A stretch of 64,000 nt of DNA from the NCBI RefSeq assembly GCF_004801395.1, contig NZ_SSOA01000014.1:1-64000 (forward strand), given 5' to 3'. The stretch is from Gillisella terrae. Its GTDB lineage: Bacteria > Pseudomonadota > Alphaproteobacteria > Rhizobiales > Rhizobiaceae. A program made the position numbers and the translations under genes. Positions 41,107-51,251 of the stretch are shown here, one piece after another; within the stretch, counting starts at the first letter, position 1, and every line of letters starts with the position of its first letter. The notes below the pieces were generated by a model, which worked only from the letters and a program-made list of their open reading frames with translations, was not told the origin of the DNA and ran no database searches.

Positions 41107-41261
41107 TAGGTCATAATGATTGACCTAATTTCCGGAAATGCGAAGCGGAAAACTCCTTTTTGCACTCTGGCCTGCCGCAAAAAACCAGCAGGAAATGAGC
41201 CGCAGGTGCGGCGATTTTCCAGTGTTTTCAGAAAAGCGGATAGGTCAATCTTACGACCTTA
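41107..41261. promoter_or_regulatory. Two inverted repeats upstream of gltB (possible operators)
   Basis: TAGGTCA-N7-TGACCTA (41107-41127) and TAGGTC-N8-GACCTTA (41241-41261) share the half-site AGGTC/GACCT. They lie 134 bp apart, about 120 and 250 bp before the gltB start. Such paired sites suit a dimeric regulator that loops or spreads, for example an Lrp/AsnC or GntR protein; the regulator is not known. The 544-nt divergent region between the threonine aldolase and gltB contains no other element that I can support. Confidence 0.5.
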
Positions 41262-41380
41262 TCGTCAAGGTAGGTGTGTATGAGGTGCAGGACGGGGCAT
41301 GACGGCATGCCGGAAACTGTCAAATAGCTGTGTGCCGGATCGTGCAGAATGGGCGCGACGGTTCAACTGGAGGGAAGACG

Positions 41381-44300
41381 ATGACGAAAATGACCCCATC
41401 CCAAGGGATTGCAGTGGCTCATGGCGCAAAAGCGAAAGCGGACGCCCGTCGAACTCCCACCCGCTATGGCCTGCCAGCGGCGCAGGGCCTTTATAACCCC
41501 GCCAATGAGCATGACGCCTGCGGCGTTGGCTTTATCGCTCATATGAAGGGCAAGAAGTCGCACCAGATCGTCAAGGATGGTCTGTTCATTCTGGAAAACC
41601 TCACCCACCGCGGTGCCGTGGGCGCAGACCCGCTGATGGGCGATGGTGCTGGCATTCTGGTGCAGATCCCGGATCGTTTCTTCCGCGAGGAAATGGCAGC
41701 TCAGGGCGTTACCCTGCCAAAGGCTGGGGAATATGCGGTTGGCCACTTCTTCTTCCCGCAGGATGAAGAGCAGATTGCCCATTTCAAGAAGGTCATCACC
41801 GATGTCTGTCTCACCGAGGGCCAGCATCTGATTGGCTATCGCGATGTGCCGGTCGATAATTCTTCGCTGTCCAAGGCCCCCGATATTGCCGCCACCGAGC
41901 CGCGCCATATTCAGGTGTTCATCGGCGCTGGCCGCGATGCCGCAACTCAGGAGGCCTTTGAGCGCCGCCTGTTCTTGCTGCGTAAGGTGATTTCCAACCG
42001 GATTTATGACGAGTTTGGTGGCGAAGACACCGGCTTCTATCCGGTGTCGCTGTCGTCTTCGACCATTGTTTATAAGGGCATGTTCCTCGCCTATCAGGTG
42101 GGTGCCTATTATAAGGACTTGGCCGATCCACGTTTTGAATCGGCGGTGGCGCTTGTGCATCAGCGCTTTTCCACCAACACCTTCCCATCGTGGAAGCTGG
42201 CCCATCCTTACCGCATGGTCGCTCACAACGGCGAAATCAACACGCTGCGCGGCAACGTCAACTGGATGGCGGCGCGTCAGGCATCTGTTTCTTCGCCGCT
42301 GTTTGGTGATGACATTTCCAAGCTCTGGCCGATTTCTTACGAAGGCCAGTCTGATACGGCCTGTTTTGATAACGCGCTCGAATTTTTGATGCGCGGTGGC
42401 TATTCCATGGCCCATGCGGTGATGATGCTGATCCCCGAAGCTTGGGCTGGCAACCAGCTGATGGGCAAGGAGCGCAAGGCGTTTTACGAATATCACGCAG
42501 CGCTGATGGAGCCATGGGATGGCCCGGCCGCTGTTGCCTTCACCGATGGCAAGCAGATTGGTGCGACGCTGGACCGTAACGGTCTGCGCCCAGCCCGTTA
42601 TATGGTGACAGATGATGATCGCATCATTCTGGCGTCTGAGGCTGGCACCTTGCCGGTGCCGGAAGACAAGATCGTCAAGAAGTGGCGTTTGCAACCCGGC
42701 AAGATGCTGCTGATTGACATGGAAAAAGGCACGATCATTTCCGACGAGGATTTGAAGAGCGATCTGGCAACCAAGCATCCTTACCGCACATGGCTGGATC
42801 GCACCCAGCTGATCCTCGAAGACCTCAACCCGGTTGAGCCGCGCGCGCTGCGCCGCGACGTGTCCTTGCTCGACCGTCAGCAGGCCTTTGGCTATACCTC
42901 GGAAGACACCCGCATCCTGATGTCGCCGATGGCGACCACGGGGCAGGAAGCCATTGGTTCGATGGGCACGGATACGCCGATTTCGGCCATGTCGTCGAAG
43001 TCCAAGGTGCTCTACACCTATTTCAAGCAGAATTTCGCGCAAGTCACCAACCCGCCGATTGACCCAATCCGTGAAGAACTGGTGATGAGCCTTGTGTCCT
43101 TCATCGGTCCGCGTCCGAACATTTTGGACCATGAGGGTGCAGCCAACGCCAAGCGGCTGGAAGTGCGCCAACCGATCCTGACCAATGGCGATCTGGAAAA
43201 AATCCGGTCGATTGGCCATACCGAAGACCGTTTCGACACCAAAACCCTCGACTTCACCTACGACGTGGAGCGCGGTGCCGAAGGCATGCCTGAAATGCTG
43301 GATCGCCTGTGCGAGCGGGCCGAAGCCGCCGTGCGTGGTGGCTATAACATCATTGTCCTGTCTGACCGTCAGATTGGCCCGGATCGTATTGCCATTCCGG
43401 CGCTGCTGGCAACGGCAGCGGTGCACCATCACCTGATCCGCAAGGGTCTTCGCACCTCGGTGGGTCTGGTGGTTGAATCCGGTGAGCCACGCGAAGTGCA
43501 TCACTTCTGCTGTCTTGCGGGCTTTGGTGCCGAAGCCATCAATCCCTATCTGGCCTTTGATACACTGTTGGACATGCACAAGCATGGCGAATTCCCCAAG
43601 GAAGTCGATGCCAATGAAGTGGTCTATCGCTATATCAAGGCAGTGGGTAAGGGGATTCTCAAGGTCATGTCCAAGATGGGCATTTCCACCTATCAGTCCT
43701 ATTGCGGCGCGCAGATTTTTGATGCTGTTGGCCTCAATTCCGAGCTGATCGAGAAGTATTTCTTCGGCACGGCCTCCAGCATTGAAGGCATTGGTCTGGC
43801 AGAGATTGCGGAAGAAACCGTGGCCCGCCACCATGCCGCTTTCGGTAAGGATCCAATTCTGGCAAACACGCTCGATATTGGTGGCGAATATGCCTACCGT
43901 ATCCGTGGTGAAAACCACGCCTGGAGCCCGGATTCGATTGCCACGCTGCAACATGCGGTGCGCGGCAACAGCCAGGAACGCTACCGCGAATTTGCCGAGC
44001 TGGTGAATGAAAGCTCGCTGCGGATGAACACAATCCGCGGTCTGTTCAAGATCAAGTCTGCGGAGCAGCAGGGCCGTAAGCCCGTGTCGATCGATGAGGT
44101 CGAGCCAGCCGCCGAGATCGTCAAGCGTTTCTCCACGGGTGCCATGTCGTTTGGCTCCATCAGCCGTGAAGCACACACCACGCTTGCCATTGCCATGAAC
44201 CGCATTGGCGGCAAGTCCAACACGGGTGAGGGCGGCGAAGAAAGCGACCGTTATCTGCCGCTGCTGGATGGCTCCTCCAACCCTGAACGCTCTGCCATCA

Positions 44301-46105
44301 AGCAGATTGCCTCTGGCCGTTTTGGCGTGACCACTGAATATCTGGTCAATGCCGATATGCTGCAAATCAAGGTGGCGCAGGGTGCCAAGCCCGGCGAAGG
44401 TGGGCAGCTGCCCGGCCATAAGGTGGATGCCACGGTTGCCAAAACCCGCCATTCCACGCCGGGCGTGGGCCTGATTTCACCTCCGCCGCACCATGACATT
44501 TACTCGATCGAAGATCTGGCGCAGCTGATCTACGATTTGAAGAATGTGAACCCTGAGGCTGATGTCTCGGTCAAGCTGGTGTCGGAAGTGGGCGTGGGCA
44601 CGGTTGCCGCAGGCGTTGCCAAGGCACGCGCCGACCATATCACCGTCTCCGGCTTCGATGGCGGCACGGGTGCATCGCCGCTGACCTCGCTCAAGCACGC
44701 TGGTTCGCCTTGGGAAATCGGTTTGGCTGAAACCCAGCAGACGCTGGTGCTCAACGGTTTGCGTTCTCGCGTTGCCTTGCAGGTCGATGGCGGCTTGAAG
44801 ACGGGCCGGGATGTGATCATTGGCGCTCTTTTGGGCGCTGACGAATTCGGCTTTGCCACTGCACCGCTGATTGCCGCTGGTTGCATCATGATGCGCAAGT
44901 GCCATCTCAACACCTGCCCGGTGGGCGTTGCAACCCAAGATCCGGTCTTGCGCAAGCGTTTCAAGGGAACACCTGAGCACGTCATAAACTACTTCTTCTT
45001 TGTGGCTGAAGAAGTGCGCGAAATTCTGGCTTCCTTGGGCTTTACCAAGCTCAACGACATCATTGGCGCATCCGACCTTTTGGAAAAGGACGCCATGCTG
45101 GCCCATTGGAAGGCCGAGGGTCTGGACTTTACCAAAATCTTCCACAAGGTCGATGCACCGAAGGAAGCCACCTATTGGACCGAGCGCCAGCAGCACCCGA
45201 TCGACGATATTCTCGACCGCAAGCTGATTGAAAAGTCCATGCCAGCGTTGGAAAGCAAGCAGCCGGTGGTGTTTGACGTCGACATCAAGAACGTCGACCG
45301 TTCTGCTGGTGCCATGCTGTCTGGCGAAGTGGCAAAGCGCTACGGCCATAAGGGTCTGAAAGATGATACCATCCACGTGACCCTGAACGGCACGGCGGGT
45401 CAGTCTTTCGGTGCTTTCCTTGCACGCGGCATCACCTTTGATCTGGTCGGCGATGGCAATGACTATGTAGGCAAGGGTCTCTCAGGTGGCCGCATCATCG
45501 TGCGTCCGCCGGAAAACTCCAACATTGTCGCTGAAAACTCGATCATCGTTGGCAACACGGTTCTCTATGGTGCCATCTCCGGCGAGTGCTACTTCCGTGG
45601 CGTCGCAGGTGAGCGTTTCGCTGTGCGCAACTCTGGTGCCATCGCCGTTGTCGAAGGTGCAGGCGATCATGGCTGTGAATATATGACCGGCGGCGTGGTT
45701 GTGGTGCTGGGTGAAACCGGACGCAACTTTGCAGCGGGCATGTCGGGCGGTGTGGCCTATGTGCTGGATGAAAAGGGCGATTTTGCCAAGCGCTGCAACA
45801 TGGCGATGGTGGAACTGGAGCCTGTGCCGGAAGAAGATGACATGCTGGAAAAGCTGCATCACCACGGTGGCGATTTGATGCACAAGGGTCTGGTGGATGT
45901 GTCGGAAGACATGACCCGCCACGATGAAGAGCGCCTGTATCAGTTGATTTCCAACCATATGCACTACACGGGCTCCACCCGCGCCAAGCAGATATTGGAC
46001 AATTGGGCCGATTATCGCCCGAAATTCCGCAAGGTCATGCCGGTCGAATATCGCCGCGCGCTTGAGGAAATGGAGCGCATGCGCATGGGCGTTGCCGCCG
46101 AGTAA
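41381..46105 (+). CDS. gltB: Glutamate synthase (NADPH) large subunit
   Basis: Transfers the amide of glutamine to 2-oxoglutarate, giving two glutamates, with GltD. The ATG at 41381 has GGAGG 7 nt upstream; the frame extends to 41330. 1574 residues. The mature N-terminal Cys47 in [11 protein letters not shown] is the glutaminase nucleophile, so a 46-residue propeptide should be removed. Then come the central domain, the FMN synthase domain with the 3Fe-4S Cys in [15 protein letters not shown], and the GxGxG helix domain near the C-terminus. Cotranscribed with gltD. Confidence 0.97.
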   Translation: MTKMTPSQGIAVAHGAKAKADARRTPTRYGLPAAQGLYNPANEHDACGVGFIAHMKGKKSHQIVKDGLFILENLTHRGAVGADPLMGDGAGILVQIPDRFFREEMAAQGVTLPKAGEYAVGHFFFPQDEEQIAHFKKVITDVCLTEGQHLIGYRDVPVDNSSLSKAPDIAATEPRHIQVFIGAGRDAATQEAFERRLFLLRKVISNRIYDEFGGEDTGFYPVSLSSSTIVYKGMFLAYQVGAYYKDLADPRFESAVALVHQRFSTNTFPSWKLAHPYRMVAHNGEINTLRGNVNWMAARQASVSSPLFGDDISKLWPISYEGQSDTACFDNALEFLMRGGYSMAHAVMMLIPEAWAGNQLMGKERKAFYEYHAALMEPWDGPAAVAFTDGKQIGATLDRNGLRPARYMVTDDDRIILASEAGTLPVPEDKIVKKWRLQPGKMLLIDMEKGTIISDEDLKSDLATKHPYRTWLDRTQLILEDLNPVEPRALRRDVSLLDRQQAFGYTSEDTRILMSPMATTGQEAIGSMGTDTPISAMSSKSKVLYTYFKQNFAQVTNPPIDPIREELVMSLVSFIGPRPNILDHEGAANAKRLEVRQPILTNGDLEKIRSIGHTEDRFDTKTLDFTYDVERGAEGMPEMLDRLCERAEAAVRGGYNIIVLSDRQIGPDRIAIPALLATAAVHHHLIRKGLRTSVGLVVESGEPREVHHFCCLAGFGAEAINPYLAFDTLLDMHKHGEFPKEVDANEVVYRYIKAVGKGILKVMSKMGISTYQSYCGAQIFDAVGLNSELIEKYFFGTASSIEGIGLAEIAEETVARHHAAFGKDPILANTLDIGGEYAYRIRGENHAWSPDSIATLQHAVRGNSQERYREFAELVNESSLRMNTIRGLFKIKSAEQQGRKPVSIDEVEPAAEIVKRFSTGAMSFGSISREAHTTLAIAMNRIGGKSNTGEGGEESDRYLPLLDGSSNPERSAIKQIASGRFGVTTEYLVNADMLQIKVAQGAKPGEGGQLPGHKVDATVAKTRHSTPGVGLISPPPHHDIYSIEDLAQLIYDLKNVNPEADVSVKLVSEVGVGTVAAGVAKARADHITVSGFDGGTGASPLTSLKHAGSPWEIGLAETQQTLVLNGLRSRVALQVDGGLKTGRDVIIGALLGADEFGFATAPLIAAGCIMMRKCHLNTCPVGVATQDPVLRKRFKGTPEHVINYFFFVAEEVREILASLGFTKLNDIIGASDLLEKDAMLAHWKAEGLDFTKIFHKVDAPKEATYWTERQQHPIDDILDRKLIEKSMPALESKQPVVFDVDIKNVDRSAGAMLSGEVAKRYGHKGLKDDTIHVTLNGTAGQSFGAFLARGITFDLVGDGNDYVGKGLSGGRIIVRPPENSNIVAENSIIVGNTVLYGAISGECYFRGVAGERFAVRNSGAIAVVEGAGDHGCEYMTGGVVVVLGETGRNFAAGMSGGVAYVLDEKGDFAKRCNMAMVELEPVPEEDDMLEKLHHHGGDLMHKGLVDVSEDMTRHDEERLYQLISNHMHYTGSTRAKQILDNWADYRPKFRKVMPVEYRRALEEMERMRMGVAAE

Positions 46106-46115
46106 TTTGCCACCA

Positions 46116-46141
46116 CCCTGTCCCGGCACTTCGGGACAGGG
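46116..46141 (+). promoter_or_regulatory. Intercistronic hairpin between gltB and gltD
   Basis: A perfect 10-bp stem 'ccctgtcccg' / 'cgggacaggg' with a 6-nt loop, 10 nt after the gltB stop. No T run follows, so it is not a clear terminator. It may stabilise the 3' end of gltB mRNA or lower gltD expression. Confidence 0.6.
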
Positions 46142-46197
46142 TCCACGCACAGGCATGGCTGTGCAGTCGTAGGCTTTCAGTTTATCAGGACGAGAAA

Positions 46198-47652
46198 ATG
46201 GGCAAGGTTACAGGCTTTATGGAAATCGACCGGCAGGTGGCAAAGTATCAGCCAGCCTCCGACCGTATTCGGCATTTCCGCGAATTCACCATTCCGATGT
46301 CGGAACCAGAAGTGCAAAAGCAGGCAGCGCGCTGCATGGATTGTGGCATTCCTTACTGCCATGGTCCAACCGGCTGTCCGGTCAACAACCAGATCCCCGA
46401 TTGGAACGATCTGGTCTATAACGGCAAGTGGGAAGAGGCGATCCGCAACCTCCACTCCACCAACAATTTCCCGGAATTTACCGGCCGCGTCTGCCCAGCC
46501 CCTTGCGAAGAGGCCTGCACGCTGAACCTTGAAGATGCGCCCGTGTCGATCAAGACGGTCGAACAGGCAATTGCCGACAAGGCCTATGAGCTGGGCTTTA
46601 TCGTGCCGCAGCCGCCGACTGTGCATACCGGCAAGAAGGTTGCCATCATCGGCTCCGGCCCATCGGGTCTGGCCGCTGCCCAGCAGCTTGGCCGCGCTGG
46701 CCATGACGTGCATGTTTATGAGCGCGAAAGCAAGGCCGGTGGCCTGCTACGTTACGGCATTCCAGACTTCAAGATGGAAAAGAACTTCATCGATCGCCGT
46801 ATTGAGCAGATCAAGGGCGAGGGCGTCACCTTCCATTGCGGCGTCAATGTCGGCGTCGATGTGACGGTCGAAAAGCTGCTCGCTGATCATGATGCCGTGC
46901 TCTATTGCGGTGGCTCGGAAACCCCGCGTGAAGCTGGTATTCCCGGTGTTGATCTGCACGGCGCATACGATGCCATGCCTTATCTGGTGCAGCAGAACCG
47001 CCGCGTTGGCCGCGAAAATATCGACAGCGTTGGCTGGCCTGCCGAGCCGATTTTGGCCGGTGGCAAGCATGTCGTGGTGGTTGGCGGTGGTGATACAGCG
47101 TCTGACTGCGTCGGCACGGCCTTCCGTCAGGGGGCTGTGAAGGTGACCCAGCTCGATATTCGCCCACGTCCACCGCAGACCGAAGACAAGCTGGCGGTTT
47201 GGCCTTACTGGGCCACCAAGATGCGCACGTCTTCCTCTCAGGCTGAAGGTGCTATCCGCGAGTTTCAGGTGGCAACGCTTGAATTCGTCGGTGAAGACGG
47301 TGTGCTGACGGGCGTCAAGTGCTGCCAGGTCGATGAGCGCCGCAAGCCGATCCCCGGCACCGAATTCATCATCAAGGCTGATCTCGCCTTCATCGCCATT
47401 GGCTTCTCCGGTCCCTATACCGACAGCGTTTTGGCCGAGATGAATGGCAAGCTGGAGCTGAACACCGACAAGCGCGGCTCGACCAATGTGGTTGCCAATG
47501 ACAAGGACTATCGCACCTCGGTGGATAAGCTTTGGGCCGCAGGCGACGTGCGCCGTGGTCAGTCGCTGGTGGTCTGGGCCATCCGCGAAGGCCGCCAGGC
47601 GGCGCGCGCCATTGATGAAGCCTTGATGGGCTCAAGCGTGTTGCCACGCTGA
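46198..47652 (+). CDS. gltD: Glutamate synthase (NADPH) small subunit
   Basis: 484-residue FAD/NADPH subunit that passes electrons to GltB. The N-terminal cysteines for two 4Fe-4S clusters are visible (CMDCGIPYCHGPTGC and CPAPCEEAC). The FAD site is IIGSGPSGLAAAQQLG and the NADPH site VVGGGDTASDCVG. The C-terminal AAGDVRRGQSLVVWAIREG is typical. SD AGGACGAG precedes the ATG. Followed by a terminator. Confidence 0.97.
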   Translation: MGKVTGFMEIDRQVAKYQPASDRIRHFREFTIPMSEPEVQKQAARCMDCGIPYCHGPTGCPVNNQIPDWNDLVYNGKWEEAIRNLHSTNNFPEFTGRVCPAPCEEACTLNLEDAPVSIKTVEQAIADKAYELGFIVPQPPTVHTGKKVAIIGSGPSGLAAAQQLGRAGHDVHVYERESKAGGLLRYGIPDFKMEKNFIDRRIEQIKGEGVTFHCGVNVGVDVTVEKLLADHDAVLYCGGSETPREAGIPGVDLHGAYDAMPYLVQQNRRVGRENIDSVGWPAEPILAGGKHVVVVGGGDTASDCVGTAFRQGAVKVTQLDIRPRPPQTEDKLAVWPYWATKMRTSSSQAEGAIREFQVATLEFVGEDGVLTGVKCCQVDERRKPIPGTEFIIKADLAFIAIGFSGPYTDSVLAEMNGKLELNTDKRGSTNVVANDKDYRTSVDKLWAAGDVRRGQSLVVWAIREGRQAARAIDEALMGSSVLPR

Positions 47653-47668
47653 TTGGTCTATGTATGAG

Positions 47669-47693
47669 AAAGGGGCCGTTTGGCCCCTTTTTT
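47669..47693 (+). terminator. Terminator of gltBD
   Basis: Stem 'aaaggggcc' / 'ggccccttt' with a 4-nt loop followed by T. The T run overlaps the convergent stop codon of the LysE-family gene. Confidence 0.88.
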
Positions 47694-48429
47694 ATGACAG
47701 AGACAGATCGGAAGAGCTTGCCATCACGGCACTGGCCAAGCCAATCAACAACAGCAATGCCCCAGAAACACGCAGCACGATATGGTGTAAGTGTGGGCGC
47801 AACAGCCGATTGGCCAGAAGGTAGACGCTCATCAGAACCGAAAAATCCAGAATGATCCAGACCACAGTCAGCACGCCGATACTGATATGGGTGTTGGGGG
47901 TGATGGTCAGGAACTGCGGAAAAAACGAGGCAAAGAAAATAATATCCTTGGGATTTGAGATGCACATGCCAAAGCCCTTGAGGAAGCCGCCAGACTGACG
48001 GGTAAAGCTTACAGCGCCGTGCGCCATATATGGCGCACAAAGGTTCGCTGTAACACTTTTAATCTGCTGCATAATTTTCACCTTAAATCGATTCCGATTT
48101 AAGGAATTATGCAGTAGCGTTTCAAGCGATGGTCCTTTGCTGGTGTCGCGCAGCATGTCATAGCCGAGATAGGCAATGTAGAGCGCACCCATCAGCTTGA
48201 TCGCATCAAACACGCGCTCATCGACCACCAAAAGCCCCGTGACCATCAGCATGGATGCACCAATCAGGAGAAGCGAAGCCAGATTGGTGCCCAAAATTGT
48301 CACCAGTGCCCGTTTGGGTCCGCCGCCAAGTCCGGCACCTGTCACTAAAATGGCGACCGGGCCGGGAATGGCGATCATGGTGATGACCGTGATGATATAC
48401 AGTGATAACAGAGAAAAATTGATGAACAT
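47692..48429 (-). CDS. LysE/RhtB family amino-acid exporter with in-frame repeat insertion
   Basis: Inner-membrane exporter of the LysE/RhtB family (PGPVAILVTGAGLGGGPKRA signature near residue 22-41, later FGMCISNPKDIIFF). Family members have about 205-210 residues; this frame has 245. The excess is residues 106-140, translated from a family A repeat (48010-48116) inserted between the third and fourth hydrophobic segments, a cytoplasmic loop in this family. Removing the insertion with one TA copy restores ...ETLSFTRQ... and 210 residues in frame. The rest is intact, so the gene may still be functional. Confidence 0.88.
   Translation of the reverse strand: MFINFSLLSLYIITVITMIAIPGPVAILVTGAGLGGGPKRALVTILGTNLASLLLIGASMLMVTGLLVVDERVFDAIKLMGALYIAYLGYDMLRDTSKGPSLETLLHNSLNRNRFKVKIMQQIKSVTANLCAPYMAHGAVSFTRQSGGFLKGFGMCISNPKDIIFFASFFPQFLTITPNTHISIGVLTVVWIILDFSVLMSVYLLANRLLRPHLHHIVLRVSGALLLLIGLASAVMASSSDLSLS
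48010..48116 (-). repeat. Family A palindromic mosaic repeat, copy 5 (inside lysE-like gene)
   Basis: Full-length copy with both palindromes, TA at each end (48010-48011 and 48115-48116). It has one base more than copy 1: 'aggttcgctg' here against 'aggtcgctg' there. Net insertion is 105 nt, or 35 codons, if the TA is a target duplication. Confidence 0.93.
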
Positions 48430-48483
48430 GACTGGCTCGAAATCTGGTTTCCAAGCCGGGTTAAACAGAAAGAGAGCAGGCCG

Positions 48484-49695
48484 TCACTTGCTATTTTGTG
48501 ATGGATCGATCACGCGATAATCATCGATACGGCCAGCCGGAGCATTGGGCATAATTCCGGTGCTGACAAGCACATCGCGCGGCGAGGGGGTCTTGTTGGG
48601 GCTTGGCTTTTCCTTGCCACCCAGCAAAATGCTGCCGCCATCCAGTGCCGGATCAGAGATTTTCATCGGCGGCAGGCTATCAGGATTGTCTTTTGGCGGC
48701 TGCGGCGTGGTCAGTTCGGGCAGACTGGTGGCATCAAGCCGCACAAGGCCGGGGCTTGCCATATCGCCCAGATATTTGCGGGCGGTTTTTTCCAGATAAA
48801 AGGCCATCTTGCGTTTGCCAGCAGCGGTCATGCTGATGCCGTCCTGGCCACGAAGGCGCGCCTGTTGGCCGTTGACATCCGATCCGGTCAAAACAAAACT
48901 ACCGTTTTCATCAACGAAGCCATCCCAGATATCGATGAATTCGCCACCCGCCTGCTCAGTGGCTTTGCGATAAATGGCGTTGAATTTTACCAGATCGGCG
49001 GACATGCCGGGGGATTTGACCGGAGGCAGCCCCACCCAGATCAGGGGTATCTTGCGGTTGTTCAGGATTTTGACGATACCGTCGACCCGCTTTTCGTATT
49101 CGGTAAACCAGCCATCCGATGGAAAACGTTGGTCATTGCCGCTTGCGGTCATCTGCTGACGGTCATTGGTGCCCAGATCCACAACGACAATGGCGGGTTT
49201 GACCTCGTCCAGCATTTTCGGCAATTGCCTGCGCCAGTCGAAATAATCATCGCGCACCAGCCCGGATGACCCGTTGCTGCGAGTTTCTATCTGGGTGCCG
49301 GGCGCATCCCGAAAGGCTTCTTCAAGGCCGTCGCCAAGCGCATTTGCAAAGAAGTCACCAATCACCAGAATTTTCTTGGCGTTCTCAATCTTGGCCGGCC
49401 CCTCGGGCGGCGTCTGCGCGGCAAGGGCTGGCTTGCGAGCCACGGGCGTGGCGGGCTTTGTCACCGTTTTCTTGCGGGTTCGGGGCGGGAGCGGGGCGCG
49501 CGGCTCATAACCTCTTGGGCTGTAGCGCGGTTGCTCTGGTGCGGAGCTTCCAAACAGAAAATCCAGCAGGGTGCGCCTGCGCGGATAATCTTGCGCGCTT
49601 GCCGTATCCGCAAGCACGCTGGAAGCCAGCACCACAGCCAGCAGCAGGTGAGCAAGCCGCAACAGATATGGTACGGTGCAATTGCGGCTCATCAT
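48484..49695 (-). CDS. DUF459 / SGNH-like exported protein with altered catalytic motifs
   Basis: 403 residues with a signal peptide (cleavage near ASA-QD, about residue 35), a Pro/Arg-rich linker (about 50-105) and a DUF459 SGNH-hydrolase-like domain (about 107-320). Block I reads VIGDFFANAL, so the usual nucleophile Ser after GD is Phe. Block III VDLGTNDRQQ is present. The C-terminal block reads DGISMTAAGKRKMA, with Asp but no His two residues on. The protein may be a non-catalytic or differently acting envelope protein. A proline/serine-rich tail follows. It is next to an MltB-type transglycosylase on the same strand (30 nt). Confidence 0.87.
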   Translation of the reverse strand: MMSRNCTVPYLLRLAHLLLAVVLASSVLADTASAQDYPRRRTLLDFLFGSSAPEQPRYSPRGYEPRAPLPPRTRKKTVTKPATPVARKPALAAQTPPEGPAKIENAKKILVIGDFFANALGDGLEEAFRDAPGTQIETRSNGSSGLVRDDYFDWRRQLPKMLDEVKPAIVVVDLGTNDRQQMTASGNDQRFPSDGWFTEYEKRVDGIVKILNNRKIPLIWVGLPPVKSPGMSADLVKFNAIYRKATEQAGGEFIDIWDGFVDENGSFVLTGSDVNGQQARLRGQDGISMTAAGKRKMAFYLEKTARKYLGDMASPGLVRLDATSLPELTTPQPPKDNPDSLPPMKISDPALDGGSILLGGKEKPSPNKTPSPRDVLVSTGIMPNAPAGRIDDYRVIDPSQNSK

Positions 49696-49725
49696 CTGGC
49701 ATTCCCGGTCGTGGTCAAACGATTA

Positions 49726-50940
49726 TCAGTGCTTTCTCAGGATATCGAGCAAGGGCTTGGAGGGTTCGCCATTGGCCTGCATGCCGATACGCTGTTGAAT
49801 GGCTGAAATGGCAGCCTTAGAGCCGGAGCCGAAATTGCCATCAACCTCGCCATTATAATAGCCAAGCGCCTTCATGCGCGTTTGTAGCTCGAATTTTTCC
49901 TTGATGTCCAGCGTACCATTCGGACGCGGCCACTTCTGCTGCATGCCGCCATAACCGGCAATTTCGTCAGCGAGAAGGCCAACAGCCAGCGCATAGGTAT
50001 CGGCAGCATTGTACTTTTTGATGGTGAAAAAGTTTGAGGTCATCAAAAAGCCGGGACCGTTGCTTCCGGCCAGCAGTTTCAGCTGCGCGCGGTCGCCAGC
50101 GCGTGGAAAGCCCTTGCCATTGGGGCGCACAAAGCCGAGCTGTTGCCATTGGCGCAAGGTCATGGTTTTGCCCGCATATTTGCCGCCACCATGGGGCACG
50201 ACGGCCTCATAGCCCCAGGTTTTGCCGCTTTCCCAACCGTTCTTGGCCAAAAGATTGGCGGAGGTCGCCAGTGCATCGGGAATGGAATTCCAGATGTCCT
50301 TGTGGCCATTGCCATCGGCATCAATGGCGTAGAGCAGATAGCTGGTGGGGATAAATTGTGTATGGCCCATGGCACCCGCCCAGGAGCCGGTCATTTCCTT
50401 TGGACTGACATCGCCATTTTGCAAAATTTTCAAGGCGGCAATCAATTGCTTGCGGGCAAACCCGGCGCGCTTCGGATCGGCATAGGCCAAGGTTGCCAAA
50501 GCCTGTGGCACATAATGCAGGCGCTCGTCCTTTTCGAGCACGGCACCGTAATTGCTCTCCATTGACCAGATGGCCAGCAGAATATGCTTGTCCACACCAA
50601 AATGTTTTTCAATGGCGCTCAGTGTGCGGCTGTGCTTTGCCAGCATCTCGCGGCCAATCTTGACGGTGTAAGGGTTAACCCGGCTGTCGAGATAATCCCA
50701 GACTTCCGATTTGAACTCCGGCTGATAGCCGGCCTTTTGCAACACCTCTGGATCTGGATCGCTCACCTTGGCAAAGGCAAGATTATAGGTTTTCGCGGTG
50801 ATGCCGCTGGCCGCAGCCGTGGGGTAAAAATCCCGGATCCATTTGCGAAAACCCGCATCAGCATGAGCCTGAAATGGTGCGCATGCAACCATCATGGCAA
50901 GTGCGATTGCAGGAAGGCGGCGGAGGTGAACTCTTGTCAT
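49726..50940 (-). CDS. Lytic murein transglycosylase, MltB family
   Basis: 404-residue exported enzyme that cleaves peptidoglycan glycan strands with anhydro-muramyl products. Signal peptide to about residue 27 (AHA). The SLT_2/MltB domain runs about 30-320, with the catalytic Glu128 in AIWSMESNYG and the motif GSWAGAMGHTQFIPTSY. The C-terminal peptidoglycan-binding domain (about 340-404) has RMKALGYYNGEVDGNFGSGS. The DUF459 gene follows at 30 nt, so the two are probably one operon in cell-wall maintenance. Confidence 0.94.
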   Translation of the reverse strand: MTRVHLRRLPAIALAMMVACAPFQAHADAGFRKWIRDFYPTAAASGITAKTYNLAFAKVSDPDPEVLQKAGYQPEFKSEVWDYLDSRVNPYTVKIGREMLAKHSRTLSAIEKHFGVDKHILLAIWSMESNYGAVLEKDERLHYVPQALATLAYADPKRAGFARKQLIAALKILQNGDVSPKEMTGSWAGAMGHTQFIPTSYLLYAIDADGNGHKDIWNSIPDALATSANLLAKNGWESGKTWGYEAVVPHGGGKYAGKTMTLRQWQQLGFVRPNGKGFPRAGDRAQLKLLAGSNGPGFLMTSNFFTIKKYNAADTYALAVGLLADEIAGYGGMQQKWPRPNGTLDIKEKFELQTRMKALGYYNGEVDGNFGSGSKAAISAIQQRIGMQANGEPSKPLLDILRKH

Positions 50941-51156
50941 TGGCTTCTCAATCCGTCGGTTTGTGTGGGCCAGAGTGTTTTGGGTGCCAGATCGTCAAAT
51001 GGCGTTCATCTTCTGGGTCACTGTCGCATTCGGCGAGCTCACGCGCCCGTGCACCAGAATTCTATGCGGCGATTTAGTCAACCGTGGTTCAAGCCCGCGT
51101 TTGCACCGCTGCTCCAGAGTATGACCATACTCTCAACAAATTCTTTACCAATTTAG

Positions 51157-51193
51157 AGAAATCGCAAACGGATTTGCAATTTCTTCGCAAATC
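51157..51193 (+). promoter_or_regulatory. Mutually exclusive hairpins in galU leader
   Basis: Segment 1 'agaaatcgcaaac' (51157-51169) pairs with segment 2 'ggatttgcaatttct' (51170-51184). Segment 2 also pairs through 'gatttgc' with segment 3 'gcaaatc' (51187-51193). The two pairings cannot coexist. The 311-nt divergent region to the MltB-type gene has no other supported feature. A regulatory role is only a possibility. Confidence 0.35.
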
Positions 51194-51251
51194 TTTAGTA
51201 ATCGGGGCGTCTGCAATTCTAGCAGTGCTGATAATCCTCCAGGAGGAATGT

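Noticed and set aside
41363..44452. 1029-codon open frame antisense to gltB
   Set aside because: It is the mirror of gltB, whose motifs are all intact; the antisense product is His/Arg-rich without any recognisable domain and no SD was noted.
46116..46141. Terminator between gltB and gltD
   Set aside because: The hairpin is strong, but no T run follows and gltD has only this upstream region; kept as an intercistronic hairpin.
51241..51251. ATG at 51248 as galU start
   Set aside because: It is out of frame with the conserved GalU sequence; GTG 51252 is in frame with the AGGAGG 5 nt upstream.
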